A stretch of DNA of 55,000 nt from Mesostigma viride (GCA_009746045.1 RPFO01000076.1:4823275-4878274); one strand, 5' to 3'. Shown: positions 11,567 through 21,320, counted from the first letter of the stretch. The notes: generated from the sequence alone by a model not told the origin. Translations and numbers: made by a program.

Positions 11567-11948
11567 AGCAATAATACAATGAGAGTAGTGTAAGCTTGAG
11601 GGCTCAGAATGGAACGTCTGGGCAAACTCGGGTGCTGCGGCACTCCCCAGTGCTACGCCTATATGCCTATGGCAGTGCTACCTGCAGCACCTACCAGTGG
11701 ACAACTGTACACTGCAATGCCATGCGACCACGTCACTAGCATCAACTGCACTCGGCCCGTCAGACCCGGATAACCCGGATCTGGCGGGTCGAACTAGAGC
11801 CTAGGAACAGTCTGGCCCTAACTGCACGTCAGTCCACATGACACCGCAGTACCGTACACCCTGCCGTACAGTACTGAGGTGTCCCGCTCAGCCGCGGTAG
11901 GCAATACGCGGCGCGCAGGCCGGAAATCCGTGTGTCAGCCTAAGCATC
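11567..11948 (-). repeat. Putative 5' LTR of element A
   Basis: The segment lies between the end of element E's gag remnant and the A-rich leader of ORF0. In minus orientation it would start near TGCTTAGG and end near CTAATACA. No second copy exists in the window because A lacks its 3' end, so the boundaries are inferred from position only. Confidence 0.35.
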
Positions 11949-12513
11949 TCATCTAACTTCCTCCCCCTTAACCTGCTTCACCTTTACATCCTTGGCTGCA
12001 GCAGCAAATGGCTCTAGGCACTGCTGCACATAAGCCATTGCTTTCCTGAAGTCCTCCCACTTATCCTTCAGACCTGCCAGTATGACTGACTGGGTGGTAG
12101 GGTCCAGTTCTGCCTTTTGTAGCCATAGGTGCACTAGGTACTTGGCATTGAGCTTCTTAAGCTCCTCATCCCCCTCTATGTACATGACATACTTCTTGTT
12201 GTCACTCACATAGTCACGCTTGTTGACCTTGTACGCTCTATCCACTGGAAACCCTTAAGTACTTCTAAGTGCTCCCCCGTGGTGACGAGTGCCCTAAGGT
12301 CTACCATGAACTGCGCCCACAAAACATTTTCTGCCACGTCCACCCCACTGCTGGCACGCTTTTGGTACAATTGTACCTTCATGTCCCACTTAGCTCCCAC
12401 AAAAACCAGCATCTTCATTAAAACAATAAGTGGAAGCATAAATGTGCATGACACTATTGACATGCCCGGCCGGAGGCACGCCGTTCAAGGCCCTTCATGA
12501 AGTACGTTGCCCT
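11949..12513 (-). pseudogene. gag: Gag C-terminal core fragment, element E
   Basis: Two frames join here by homology to Gag of element A. From ~12513 to 12225 comes YFMKG...LPLIVLMKML...KWDM...LWAQFMVDLRALV...FQWIE; from 12245 to 11949 comes DYVSDNKKYVMY...LKDKWEDFRKAMAYVQQCLEPFA. A has NWFGSLMQG...KW...VWEAFMKELTDLL...FRWVEEY and DYVAKTKKYELA...MAKYWEDMKEALDYIKLALAPLA at the same places. One frame change near 12235 breaks it. No zinc knuckle follows; sequence attributable to element A begins at 11949, consistent with A inserting in this gag. Confidence 0.7.
12379..12513 (-). repeat. Gag-derived direct repeat X, copy 1
   Basis: About 130 bp, near-identical to 12965-13092 except for a few small indels (for example CATGACACTATTGACATGCCCGG here against a shorter form there). 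It encodes the LPLIVLMKMLVFVGA part of Gag. It lies on one side of repeat Y copy 1 and its twin on the other, so the local structure arose by duplication around Y. Confidence 0.85.
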
Positions 12514-12545
12514 AGAGGCAACCAAAACAAGGGTGGGTGGGTGGG

Positions 12546-12963
12546 GAGCAAAGAAAGAGGCCGACAAAACCAGCCAGAGCGGCTTTTAGTCGCAAAACCT
12601 CCCTTATCCCTAGCTAACTGACGTCATTAAACCCTTATGTTCAGTGATGCTAGTAAGACGCTAACCGTACAGACCGGGGGTAGAATATCCCGAATCTGCA
12701 CGGCTAGTATGAAATAATGCGTAGGTTGTTCTTTTCAGGGGCACTGCACCTCACGCCCCGTTCCGCCCGGGTATAATCAACCCAAGCGCGGAACGCACAT
12801 TTTATTTAATTCATTTTTCAACCATGCACTATATTGCATCTACTAATCACAAAAGCTCTAGCCAAACAGCTACGAGAAAACACTACGACCGATAAGCCGC
12901 TCAACCAGCGGCCTCTTGTTCCCGCATTCACGTATAGAAGAAACTCCGTTCAAAGAACCCCGA
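12546..12963. repeat. Direct repeat Y, copy 1 (418 bp)
   Basis: It starts GAGCAAAGAAAGAGG and ends AAAGAACCCCGA. It is almost identical to 13928-14346; differences include TTTTATTTAATTCA against TTAAAATTTAAATCA. It contains a TATA-like GGGTATAATCAA. The pair brackets 12964-13927 like long terminal repeats, but the ends are not TG..CA and I see no target duplication. A TRIM-like element or a segmental duplication are both possible. Confidence 0.85.
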
Positions 12964-12964
12964 T

Positions 12965-13092
12965 TCATGTCCCACGTAGCTCCCACAAAAACCAGCATCT
13001 TCATTAAAACAATAAGTGGAAGCATAAATGTGACACTATTGACATGCCCGGAGGCACGCCGTTCAAGGCCCTTCATGAAGTACGTTGCCCAA
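12965..13092 (-). repeat. Gag-derived direct repeat X, copy 2
   Basis: Second copy of the gag segment at 12379-12513. Here it directly follows repeat Y copy 1 and keeps a more Gag-like upstream reading (DWATYFMKG, against NWFGSLMQG in element A), so this may be the ancestral context. Confidence 0.8.
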
Positions 13093-13927
13093 TCACCCCC
13101 GCCCTGGCTTTCCCTTGAAGCCGCACTCCACCTTGCTCGTTGTCACAAGTGACCGCCCTGCCGCAAAACGGGAGCCCCCCCACATCGGGAGGCGTGTGCC
13201 CGGCGGCTGTGGATGCATGGCCAGGCCCAAAAAGGCCCAGCGCATTTGCACTGCGATTGCGCACGGCCAGCCTATCATGACCCCTCTCGGGGCCCCGGGT
13301 CGGTACCGCTATGGCCGTCTCCCCATAGACCCGGGGTGCTTCGAGAAAAAACGTGGACCTAGCCCAGGCCCCGCCAGCCCGGATGCCCGAGGCCACAGCC
13401 CCAGGCACCTGGCTGAACGAGAGTCCGTTCAGCCAAGACCGCATTCCCCCCCGAGGTTTCTATGCGTGGGGAAAGAATTTCTAGCTTAGGCGCTTTTCCC
13501 ATCGCCGTCCCCAGCCCCAACCACACCCCCCTCGGCGGAAGGCAATTGCCAAGGTTGCTGGCCAGCAGCAATTGCCGAAGAAAAAGCCTCAGGCTGCGGA
13601 CCGAGACACGGGTCGCCAGTGCCAGCCATCCGGCTCCAACCCGGGGTGCAAGCATCCCCAGGGACGGAGCACCAGCTCGCGCACTGGGCCGACCGAGCGA
13701 CAGTTGAGCACCTGGCACGGCACCCGGCCCACGAAACTACCCCAAGCTGGGGAAAAGGTGCGGACCGGAGGTAATCATTTTCTTTCTTTTAGTTAACCGG
13801 GCGAGGAACTACGCCTGGCCGGTTAACAACTGGAAGTCTCACCACTGGCCAAGTGGCCGGTGCAACCAGTGCTTTGGGGATTTTGCTCCGCAGCACCCAT
13901 AGCTGCGGCTGCCGCCGCAACGACAAC
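13093..13927. other. GC-rich internal segment between the Y repeats
   Basis: The region is rich in C and G with frames on both strands up to 134 codons (for example 13085-13489 plus, 13359-13718 minus). None has a recognisable domain, and their composition is Pro/Arg/Ala-rich as expected from GC-rich non-coding DNA. If the Y repeats are LTRs, this would be the non-coding interior of a small TRIM-like element. Confidence 0.4.
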
Positions 13928-14346
13928 GAGCAAAGAAAGAGGCCGACAAAACCAGCCAGAGCGGCTTTTAGTCGCAAAACCTCCCTTATCCCTAGCTAAC
14001 TGACGTCATTAAACCCTTATGTTCAGTGATGCTAGTAAGACGCTAACCGTACAGACCGGGGGTAGAATATCCCGAATCTGCACGGCTAGTATGAAATAAT
14101 GCGTAGGTTGTTCTTTTCAGGGGCACTGCACCTCACGCCCCGTTCCGCCTGGGTATAATCAACCCAAGCGCGGAACGCACATTAAAATTTAAATCATTTT
14201 TCAACCATGCACTATATTGCATCTACTAATCACAAAAGCTCTAGCCAAACAGCTACGAGAAAACACTTCGACCTATAAGCCGCTCAACCAGCGGCCTCTT
14301 GTTCCCGCATTCACGTATAGAAGAAACTCCGTTCAAAGAACCCCGA
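13928..14346. repeat. Direct repeat Y, copy 2 (419 bp)
   Basis: Second copy of 12546-12963 in the same orientation and of almost equal length. At its right edge element E's gag sequence resumes (14347-14503). Confidence 0.85.
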
Positions 14347-14503
14347 AACTGCTGGATGGGCTTGGCAGATTGATGTATGGGTGTGGATGCACGCAGGGAA
14401 GCAAACTAATCACGCACATTATCACTAGCATACGCATGTGAGAGCTTAAACAACCATTCTCTAGCCTCGTCCTGGGTATGGCCCTCTGGCAGCCCCGGGA
14501 AAA
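14347..14503 (-). pseudogene. gag: Gag middle fragment, element E
   Basis: A short minus-strand piece reading VFPGLPEGHTQDEAREWLF, then HAYASDNVRDLVCF. It matches RGLPEGYTREQG and the following helix in Gag of element A. It is bounded on one side by the pogo-like transposon (TA at 14505-14506) and on the other by repeat Y copy 2. It is too short for an ORF search but is supported by homology on both sides of each insertion. Confidence 0.65.
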
Positions 14504-14506
14504 CTA

Positions 14507-14531
14507 CAGGGGCAGCTCACGTAGGTGGGAC
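14507..14531 (+). repeat. Left terminal inverted repeat of pogo-like element
   Basis: 25 bp, exact reverse complement of 21296-21320. It contains CACGTAGGTGGGAC, the motif that recurs in the arrays inside the element. Confidence 0.93.
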
Positions 14532-14750
14532 AGTGTTCCAACTCCGGTAGGTGGGACAAATTCAGCAAAGCGGGACATGTTCAGGTGTCCCACCTAACTG
14601 AAATTATGTCCCACCTTGTTGAATTTGGAAAAACATGGTGTCCCACCTACCGGCATTTGTGATACAGGTCTGTCTCACCTACCCGAACTTGAAGCTGTGT
14701 CCCACCTAACTGTATGTTTCTATGTGTCCCACCTTCCTGAATGTAGTGGC
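14517..14750. repeat. Left subterminal array of GTGGGAC/GTCCCAC motifs
   Basis: About nine copies of TAGGTGGGACA or its complement TGTCCCACCTA spaced roughly 20-35 bp apart; the first three point right and the rest are inverted. The core is shared with the terminal repeat, so they could be extra transposase-binding sites. That role is inferred from position. Confidence 0.75.
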
Positions 14751-14997
14751 TACGCACATATGGGCTCTATGTGTCATACTCCTACATATGTTATGCATAC
14801 ATGTCCCTATTACTCCTATGGGGCATGCTACCTATTCTGCACGTTTGCTCATGCCGTAGGGACACTTGATCTGTGTGCAACCGATAATACGCTGGAAATT
14901 AAATCAATCAAGTGCAAATATGGTAGTTCTTGCAGATTTGTATGACAACATTGTTATTGTTATATGGTGCATGGGGGTGGGGTTAGAACCCCCCACC

Positions 14998-15237
14998 CCC
15001 ACCCCACTTCACCGCACTTCACCCCACTTCACCCCACTTCACCCCACTTCACCCCACTTCACCCCACTTCACCCCACTTCACACCCCCACCCCCACCCCA
15101 CCCCCACCCCACCCCCACCCCCCCCACCCCACCCACCCCACCCCCACCCCCACCCCCACCCCCACCCCCCCCACCCCCCCCACCCCACCCCCACCCCCAC
15201 CCCCCCCACCCCACCCCCCCCCCACCCCCACCCCCAC
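14998..15237. repeat. C-rich microsatellites (ACCCCACTTC)n and (CCCCCA)n
   Basis: About eight copies of a 10-mer CCCCACTTCA run to about 15080, followed by a CCCCCAC/CCCCA run to about 15237. The complementary strand is G-rich. Long Pro/His or Gly frames across it are artefacts of the repeat. Confidence 0.95.
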
Positions 15238-15239
15238 CA

Positions 15240-16170
15240 TATAACAACAACATAACAACACCACGATAAGAAATGACATCGTGGTGCAGTCGCCACCGCC
15301 ATCATCAAGGAGACAACCTGCGCAGGCCAGAAATCGGGAGAATTCGGGCAATCATGTACAAGACAACAGGCTCCAGGTCAGCCAAGCGCTCGTACGTGCG
15401 AAACTTGATGACTGGGTCTGCAATCGCCATAATCCAAGTGATGCACATGTACAACCACGTCATAACTCGGAAGCTTTGGATTAGGATCATAAAAGATTGA
15501 CTCAAACAATTACCGTGCTAGCAAGATGTGGGCAAGAGAATGCATCCATGGTTGTTGTAATGGTGTAAAAAGGGTGCCAGATTTTCAAGTAAGGAATCAT
15601 GAATAACCATGCCGCACCTCATGGCCATGCATATACATGGTGGCAAAAAATTTCACATCATCCACACGGCCATGTGTGTGCCTGCACGTGTATGGTTGTG
15701 AAAATTGACAGCATTTTTATTATGCACACGCCCATGTATGCATGATTGCCTATGACGTCCACGCAGGCATTAAAATTCACAAGGCCTCGCATTCGATCGT
15801 GCTTGCAAAAAACTGTCCATCAACACAATACGCCTAGCCTGCAGCCTGCATGTAGTGCATGGTTGCACAAAACAGAACTACATGAACACAATGAATGAAT
15901 GCGCAAACTTTGTGCCCACACTTGGAATTACCCCAAACTGAACAACGCGGTTATAATGCACATGGCCTCACATTTACTCATGCGAAAACCCTTTAAGCAT
16001 CAGCACAATGGCCATCATGAGGAACCCAGCAACGGGATTCGTGATTGGAAGGATTCTGAATCACGCACCTGTGTTCAGTCATATTTGCAAAGAACCGACA
16101 TCGGGTTGACCAGAGCTGACGTCCACGGACCACTCTTCGTCACTGGAATTCCCTTCATTATCCTCAGAAC
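15240..16170. other. No recognisable gene (inside pogo-like element)
   Basis: AT-rich to mixed sequence with short frames of 60-91 codons on both strands and no recognisable motif. ATGCATGG/CCATGCATGT-like words are scattered through 15600-15870. Confidence 0.5.
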
Positions 16171-16596
16171 TTAATTGGGCTCAGAGCTTGAACCAGCTGC
16201 GACGTGTAGAAACTGCCCCGGCTGCTTGGTCGGTAAGAAAATGCATTTCTGGGTGCGCACCAGCTTCCAAAACTTCTCCGAATCCCCGGAATCTGAAGAC
16301 CCCCCGGAATCTGTTCTTGCCAAAACGGCCTCCGCTTCATTCCCTTGCCGGTTGTGAGTCTCAGAAGCCAAGGATGCAGAAGCTGGTTGTTCTTCCTGGA
16401 TCACTGTAAGACCTGAAGGCGATGCCTTGGTACTCATGTCCTCATCATTTGTAGAGGACGCTAGGTCTGGGGTGGAGTTCAACTCATCATCAACATCAAC
16501 GCTGGGCTGGACCTTCACCGGTGTAGAGGCCCCGGAAGCTGCCTCATAAGCAGCCTCCGAATCTGCCTCTGAACCATGATGAAGCGCTTTATCCAT
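16171..16596 (-). CDS. Small acidic Ser-rich hypothetical protein
   Basis: A 141-codon frame from an ATG at 16596. The protein is acidic and Ser/Glu/Asp-rich over residues 1-110 (DSGGSSDSGDSEKFW near the end of this part), then has a short basic C-terminus (VRTQKCIFLPTKQPG). No domain is recognisable; it is probably disordered. It lies 120 bp past the end of the LINE insertion, on the same strand, inside the pogo-like element. It could be an accessory ORF or a chance frame. Confidence 0.35.
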   Translation of the reverse strand: MDKALHHGSEADSEAAYEAASGASTPVKVQPSVDVDDELNSTPDLASSTNDEDMSTKASPSGLTVIQEEQPASASLASETHNRQGNEAEAVLARTDSGGSSDSGDSEKFWKLVRTQKCIFLPTKQPGQFLHVAAGSSSEPN

Positions 16597-16727
16597 CGTT
16601 TCAAGAAGAAAAACAAGCTATATGTACCGCTGCTCTCGTAGTGTAAGTATTTATGCAGTTAACGATACTTGATAATAAAGCCACGTCGAATTATATACAA
16701 TACGTATGTGCGGTGTAGTGAAATATT

Positions 16728-18152
16728 TTTTTTCCAGGTAAATAGGTGTACGTTTATTCCAAATATAGCCAGTAGGTAATCCCTGCTAAGCCTAGGGTAT
16801 CAAGATGTCAGTGGCTAAAACGGAGCCTTACTAGACCACGGAAGCCACTGGACTTCTAATGGGTTGTCATTGGGCATGTGGGTAAAGATCCTGTTTTTGC
16901 CCATGAGGTCATGAAAGATCTCAAGTGGGCTGGGCTTATCCTGGTCCGCGCCAGGGTCCCAGATTTTGTTTTGTTCATTTGCAACCATCCAGTAGCGTCG
17001 CATGCCGGAGTTCCATAGGTAAATGAAGCGTGAGAGAACCCCAGCTTTGTCGAAAACTGTGCGCCTATTGAACACCACATCGTTTCGCACCGTCCAGATT
17101 GTATATAACATGCATGTGCGGAGCCATATCCACGCTTGTTGTGAAAAGGTGAGCTCAAGGCCAGGGGTGCCAGTGATGCCAAAGATAATTGAGCGGGTAG
17201 ACACCGGTATGATAGGCTCAGACGTCCAGGCTGCCCATAAACCAATCAACCAGGTCCAAACTCCCTGGAGGTTACACCATAAAAATCGGTGTTCCACAGT
17301 TTCAGTGGGGTTGGTACATAAACATGTAGCAGGGTGTTGAAATCGCCGGTGGAGGATCTCCCCGACCCCGATGGACCGGTGCATCAAGAGGTGTTGTACG
17401 TCGGTCGCGCGGCGGTCGATCAGCGGGTGGTCAGCGGCGAGGGTGATGTTGCGGACCCAGGTGTGGCCAGGCCACTCAGTAGCGCCCCAGCGTGTCCGTC
17501 CGGGGTGGAATTGATGGTTTTTATGCAAGAGCATTGTGTAGCCCCACTCTGCCGTGTACTCGTAAAGGCCTTTTACAGTTCTGCTGTCACCCTGATTTAG
17601 CACCCAGCCAAATTCCACTGGATCCAATGACAACATGTCCAGGCGGGTTGATCCCACATGTAGCCAAATAATAGCAGCGTCTGGAAGGTTGGGGTTGGGT
17701 TGGTATACACATGATTGTTCAAGGGACCAAGGTACAACCCGAATCCGGTGGCATAGCTGGGTGGGGAGGAACACCACAGCAGCTGTAACTTGAGCCAGAC
17801 AGCCATTGTGGCCGCTCAGCGGCGCCAGTAGTTGAACGTGCAGGGTTCCAAGGGGGAGTTCTGCGATCACCTTCCCCGAGCATGTTGCGGTCGTGCTGTA
17901 TGGACAAAAGCAGCACCATTCACCAGCTTTATAGGGGGCACGGGGAGAAGTCATGAGTGTGTGCCAGCGGGGGGGTATGGCTTGTACTAGCGCGGCCCAG
18001 GCAGCATAAGTAGGCATATTGGGGACCCAGGCAGCCAGTTCGTTATATGTTAAGAGGCGGTAGCAGTCACCGTGGAGAATATACAGGTGGAGAATAGTGG
18101 TTACAGGGTGGGGGGATGTTATGAAGCCTTCATAGGGGTTAGGGCCACTTAA
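16728..18152 (-). mobile_element. 5'-truncated LINE with poly(A) tail and 15-bp TSD
   Basis: The direct repeat GTGTAGTGAAATATT flanks the segment at 16713-16727 and 18153-18167. Directly inside the left copy is a T run that is the poly(A) tail in minus orientation. Between them is the 3' part of a LINE ORF2. The features are those of target-primed reverse transcription: 5' truncation, A tail and a direct repeat. It inserted into the pogo-like element. Confidence 0.9.
16815..18152 (-). pseudogene. LINE ORF2 C-terminal part with zf-RVT
   Basis: The frame stays open from 18311, but only about 445 codons lie inside the LINE; the first ~50 (MVREPSHFHGYVV...) come from flanking repeat DNA. The C-terminal half has a zinc-binding reverse-transcriptase tail (zf-RVT) with HRSIGVGEILHRRFQHPATC, C-x-C...H...C (CLCTNPTETVEHRFLWC) and a downstream WLRTCMLYTIWTVRNDVVF helix. 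This region follows the RT/RNase H part in plant- and alga-type LINEs. Endonuclease and RT catalytic motifs are absent through truncation. The frame is otherwise free of stops, suggesting a recent insertion. Confidence 0.75.
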
Positions 18153-18234
18153 GTGTAGTGAAATATTGGTCTTGGTAGTGATATGTGACCACTTGTGTGT
18201 ATACACAGTACAGTACACCGCCTCACGGGTACGT

Positions 18235-18740
18235 GGGCTGTTCCCGCACCACGTGGAAGTGGGACGTTTGCGTACTACGTAGCCGTGAAAGTGGGACGGT
18301 TCGCGTACCACTTAGCCGTGAAAGTGGGACGGTTCGCGTACCACGTAGCCGTGGAAGTGGGCTGTATGCGCCTGTGGGACGGTCTCAACCACAATCTGAG
18401 TACGTGGAACAGGTGCCCCACCTTGCCGCGTAGGTGGGACAGTCCCATCCAAAATCCGAGTACGTGGAACATGTGGCCCACCTTGCTGCGTATGTGGAAC
18501 AGTCCCATCCAAAATCTGAGTACGAGGAACAGGTGCCCCACCTTGCTGCGTAGGCGGAACAGTCCCATCCAAAATCTGAGTACGTGGAACAGGTGCCCCA
18601 TCTTGCTGCGTTGAGTTGCTGCGTTGGTGGGACTGGCTCTTCCAAAATCTGAGTACGTGGAACAGGTGGCCCACCTTGCTGCGTTGGTCGGTGGGCTGTC
18701 GCATCCACAATAAACGTACATCAGTACACGTGGCACTGTA
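18235..18740. repeat. Internal tandem array with TIR-like motifs
   Basis: Two patterns run together: about four copies of a ~33-bp unit (CGTG(a/g)AAGTGGGACGGTTCGCGTACCAC), then about five copies of a ~60-bp unit built of GTACGTGGAACAGGTG(c/g)CCCA, CCTTGCTGCGTAGGTGGGAC and AGTCCCATCCAAAATCTGA. The TAGGTGGGAC core matches the transposon's terminal repeat. Open frames across it on both strands are repeat artefacts. Confidence 0.85.
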
Positions 18741-18954
18741 GGCGCCCCACCTTATGAATTCCCCTTCTGCCGGCGTAATTAACATGGTATACCTATACTG
18801 TAAGGAGGTGAGAGAGGCACACGCTGGCTACGTACAGTACGTTGGCACGTGACTTTTGTTAGAGAGTGCTAGTCAGCTGCATCAGTTAATGATCAATTAA
18901 CTAATTATTGAACACGTGACTGCATCCGTGGTCTGAGGTCTCTAACTATATACG

Positions 18955-19512
18955 GTGAGCCGCTATGGCGAGCGGCTCAGGCGAGCCGGAGTGCAGTCCA
19001 TATCATCCGCAGGGCCAGCTGTCGGCGGCTCGGGTGATGCCCCCGCAGGTCTGGACCTGCAAGCTTTCTTGTGCCGCATGTCACCGAGGACGAGGGAAAA
19101 GCAACTACGACAGGCAGGGCTAACCACGGCATCAGAAGCGGGGCTGGTAAACTCCGACAAACCAGCTGACAAGGGCGAAAAAGTAAGCCGTGCGCCGCGA
19201 GATGAAATTACGTTCAGGGATATGCGCACCAAGCGGAAGATTCTGGACGCCTTTCACGAGAGCGGATTGTCGCAGCGCCAATTCTGCAAAACTAGCGACC
19301 CCCCCATCCCGATTTCAACCTTCAACCGCATGCTCACAGAGGAGGCGGCCATCAAGGCTGCAGCAGACAACCCCAAGCTAGCGGGGAAGAAGTGCCCAAG
19401 TCGTGTCAGAAACCCGACTACGGCCAAGTTTCCCTTGGTGGAGAAAGAGGTGGCCACTGAGATTCGCGAGTATCGGAGCAAGGGGTACATGGTCAACCGC
19501 GCGCTTGTGCGC
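18955..19512 (+). CDS. Pogo/CENP-B-like DNA-binding protein, 5' exon
   Basis: Open for 186 codons and then reaching a clean donor (CGC|GTAAGT) at 19513. The frame opens with GTG; the first ATG in frame is codon 42 (19078), unless an upstream exon supplies the start. The protein has a helix-turn-helix of CENP-B/psq type (RTKRKILDAFHESGLSQRQFC) and a second Tc5/CENP-B-type helix-turn-helix (FPLVEKEVATEIREYRSKGYM). In pogo and Tigger transposases this pair binds the terminal repeats ahead of a DDE domain. Lying in an element with TA duplication, it is very likely the transposase N-terminus. No DDE domain follows within the element. Confidence 0.7.
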
Positions 19513-19902
19513 GTAAGTTTATTTCCATCATAATTGTCGGTATTTTTCCTGCTGCATTTTGTACATGTCTCACTAGTTTGCTGAGTTTCGATTGTTTCAT
19601 GAGTATGCATGCAGCCCGGCCCCGTGAGAATTTGACGTGGAAGAGCTCGACGAGCCGAAAGTATGTAATGGTCTTCTTCGTTGCATGCAGCCAAATGATG
19701 CAGCGTAACCACCCAGCAACGGGTATCATGAATTATGTAAGGGTTGGAAACTAGCAGTCTTGCTCATTTCTTGGCGATATATCCCAGCTGCCCCCCTTTA
19801 TTTGAAAGATATTGCTCATGATGCAAGAAGGCTGGAGCAGTGAAGGCAACCTGGGACAAGGCCGGATGTGAGGCAGCTGACGTGGTGGGAAGGGGGGGGC
19901 AG

Positions 19903-20821
19903 CCGACCAGGTGGGGGCAGCAGGGGTCGGCAACCCAGCGGCGGGAGCACCACCACCAACGGATCAGGCCACCCGCCCAGCCAAGAAAAAGTCCAAGCCT
20001 TCTCTCCCTCCTCTCGAGCTTCCGCCACAGCGCACTGTGGCAAAGCATGCCGAGGTGCTGACAACGGCGGACTGGGCCAAATACCAGGTTTTCACCTTGT
20101 GTGGTGACGGCCTGACGTACTACGGAAACCCTGACCCACAGGACCCGTATGCAAAGAAGTATGACAACCACTGGCGCATGGTGGTCAAGTAAGTATCGTT
20201 GCATGGGTTGGCTCCAAGATATACTGGACCATTTATGTGACAAGAATGTACACTCTGTATGTAACTCTGCAAACCCATGCCATGTGTGACTAGGTAGCAT
20301 GCAGTACATATGTCTACCGCACACATGCGACAGGTCACGCCGGCATGATCAAATGGGCCAACATATTAGTAGGCGTATGAGCACACACACATCACACATC
20401 ACACATCACACATCACACATCACCCATCACACATCGCACATCACACATCACCCATCACACATCACGCGTACATCACACGTACATATGCACTGTCACACGC
20501 ACATGCACCACAACACAGGGACGCACCCCCACACACCCCCACACCCCACACCCCCACCCCCACCCCAACCCCCACCCCCCACCACCACCATGTACCGCCG
20601 CCGCCGCCGCCACCACCACCACAACAACAACAACCACCACCAACAACAACAACATTGTACTTCGCATTTGTAATGCATTATTATGGTGTGTGGTTGTGTG
20701 TCTTGGCACGTTTCTTATGTGCAGGTACCCTAAACAGCATGGGCAGAAGCGCACGGAAAGGGTGAAGCAAACGTTTGTGATCGCTGACTACGGAGTCGCA
20801 TGGTGCCTTGTTGCGATGTAG
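19903..20821 (+). CDS. Two downstream exons of the transposon gene (intron 20189-20724)
   Basis: An exon ending at 20188 (...HWRMVVK) meets a donor GTAAGTATCG at 20189; an acceptor TTATGTGCAG ends at 20724. Splicing continues the frame into YPKQHGQKRTERVKQTFVI and stops at TAG 20819-20821. The acceptor at 19902 (GGGGCAG) is the best guess, since a TGA at 19878 closes the frame upstream. The protein part is a basic linker, then ADWAKYQVFTLCGDGLTYYG and KKYDNHWRMVV. I do not recognise the domain; it may be the 3' end of the transposase gene after loss of the catalytic exon. The link to the 18955 exon is unproven. Confidence 0.45.
20377..20680. repeat. Microsatellites in the transposon intron
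   Basis: (CACACATCA)n-like repeats at about 20383-20480, then (CCCCCACA)n, (CCG)n/(CCA)n and (AAC)n to about 20655. All lie within the GT..AG intron 20189-20724. Confidence 0.9.
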
Positions 20822-21059
20822 ACTTTTCCCTGTGGGCCCAACTGCCCTTCATGTTTTTAATATCTGGCCATCATGTTGTAAACGGAGGTATTAGGGTTGC
20901 GTCATTAATAATCGCACCCGCCTGCCGTATTTCTGGCACACCTTGAATAGGCTAGGTAGGGCTTGCCGTGACCTTTCCGGCACAGTTTATATAGCACTGA
21001 AACGAGTGCAGACAGTATAGCTGAAACTAGCTCATTATAGGTGTTACACATCCATGCCA

Positions 21060-21310
21060 CACAACTCGGTGGGACATGTCCCACCAACCTGTGTTTTGTA
21101 TGTGTATGAACATGTGTCCCACCTACATGTAATTGAAAATTTGCCTGTCCCACCGACCTGAATTTTGAACATGTAACTGTCCCACCACACTGAATTTTGA
21201 AAGCTACCCTGTCCCACTTACATGAATACCTGAAACATGGCTGTTCCACGTACCTGAACCTGGTGTCTCTCCTAGGTGAAAAGTGTCCCACTCGCGTCCC
21301 ACCTACGTGA
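21060..21310. repeat. Right subterminal array of GTCCCAC motifs
   Basis: About nine copies of TGTCCCACC(t/g)ACCTGAATTTT-like units leading into the right terminal repeat, including the palindromic GGTGGGACATGTCCCACC at 21069-21086. It mirrors the left array at 14517-14750. Confidence 0.75.
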
Positions 21311-21320
21311 GCTGCCCCTG
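21296..21320 (-). repeat. Right terminal inverted repeat of pogo-like element
   Basis: Exact 25-bp reverse complement of 14507-14531, followed by TA (21321-21322). Confidence 0.93.

Larger units (their letters stand above)
6275..11948 (-). mobile_element. LTR retroelement A, decayed, 3'-truncated
   Basis: Read on the minus strand, this unit contains a putative 5' LTR/leader (11460-11948), an upstream ORF (11459-9701), gag with zinc knuckle (9674-8293), integrase (8377-7445), protease-like domain (7499-6750) and the start of reverse transcriptase (6655-6275). Homology to related element B stops abruptly at the RT motif ELYTPG near 6275, so the rest of RT, RNase H and the 3' LTR are absent. 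At least four frame changes separate the parts, so the copy is dead. It begins where the gag remnant of element E stops (11949), so A probably inserted into E. Confidence 0.8.
14507..21320 (+). mobile_element. Pogo/Tc5-like DNA transposon, 6.8 kb
   Basis: The ends are perfect 25-bp inverted repeats starting CAGGGGCAGCTCACG, each flanked by TA (14505-14506 and 21321-21322). TA duplication and a CENP-B-type helix-turn-helix protein inside (18955-19512) both point to the Tc1/mariner/pogo superfamily. Excision in silico leaving one TA restores an open gag frame of element E, confirming the boundaries. The interior carries TIR-like motif arrays, microsatellites, a LINE insertion (16728-18152) and a small acidic ORF. 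No DDE/DDD catalytic domain is visible, so it is probably non-autonomous or internally deleted. Confidence 0.8.

Noticed and set aside
14964-15351. Long Pro/His frames on + and Gly/Val/Trp frames on - strand
   Set aside because: They are translations of the (CCCCCA)n and (CCCCACTTC)n microsatellites; all frames are open because the repeat has no stop words.
18275-18785. Minus-strand repeat protein with FHVLRFWMGL-type repeats
   Set aside because: Three frames give equally regular repeats because the DNA is a ~60-bp tandem array; no independent coding evidence.
20493-20754. Minus-strand Gly/Val/Trp-rich frames opposite the transposon gene
   Set aside because: They are antisense readings of CCCCCA, CCG and AAC microsatellites inside an intron.
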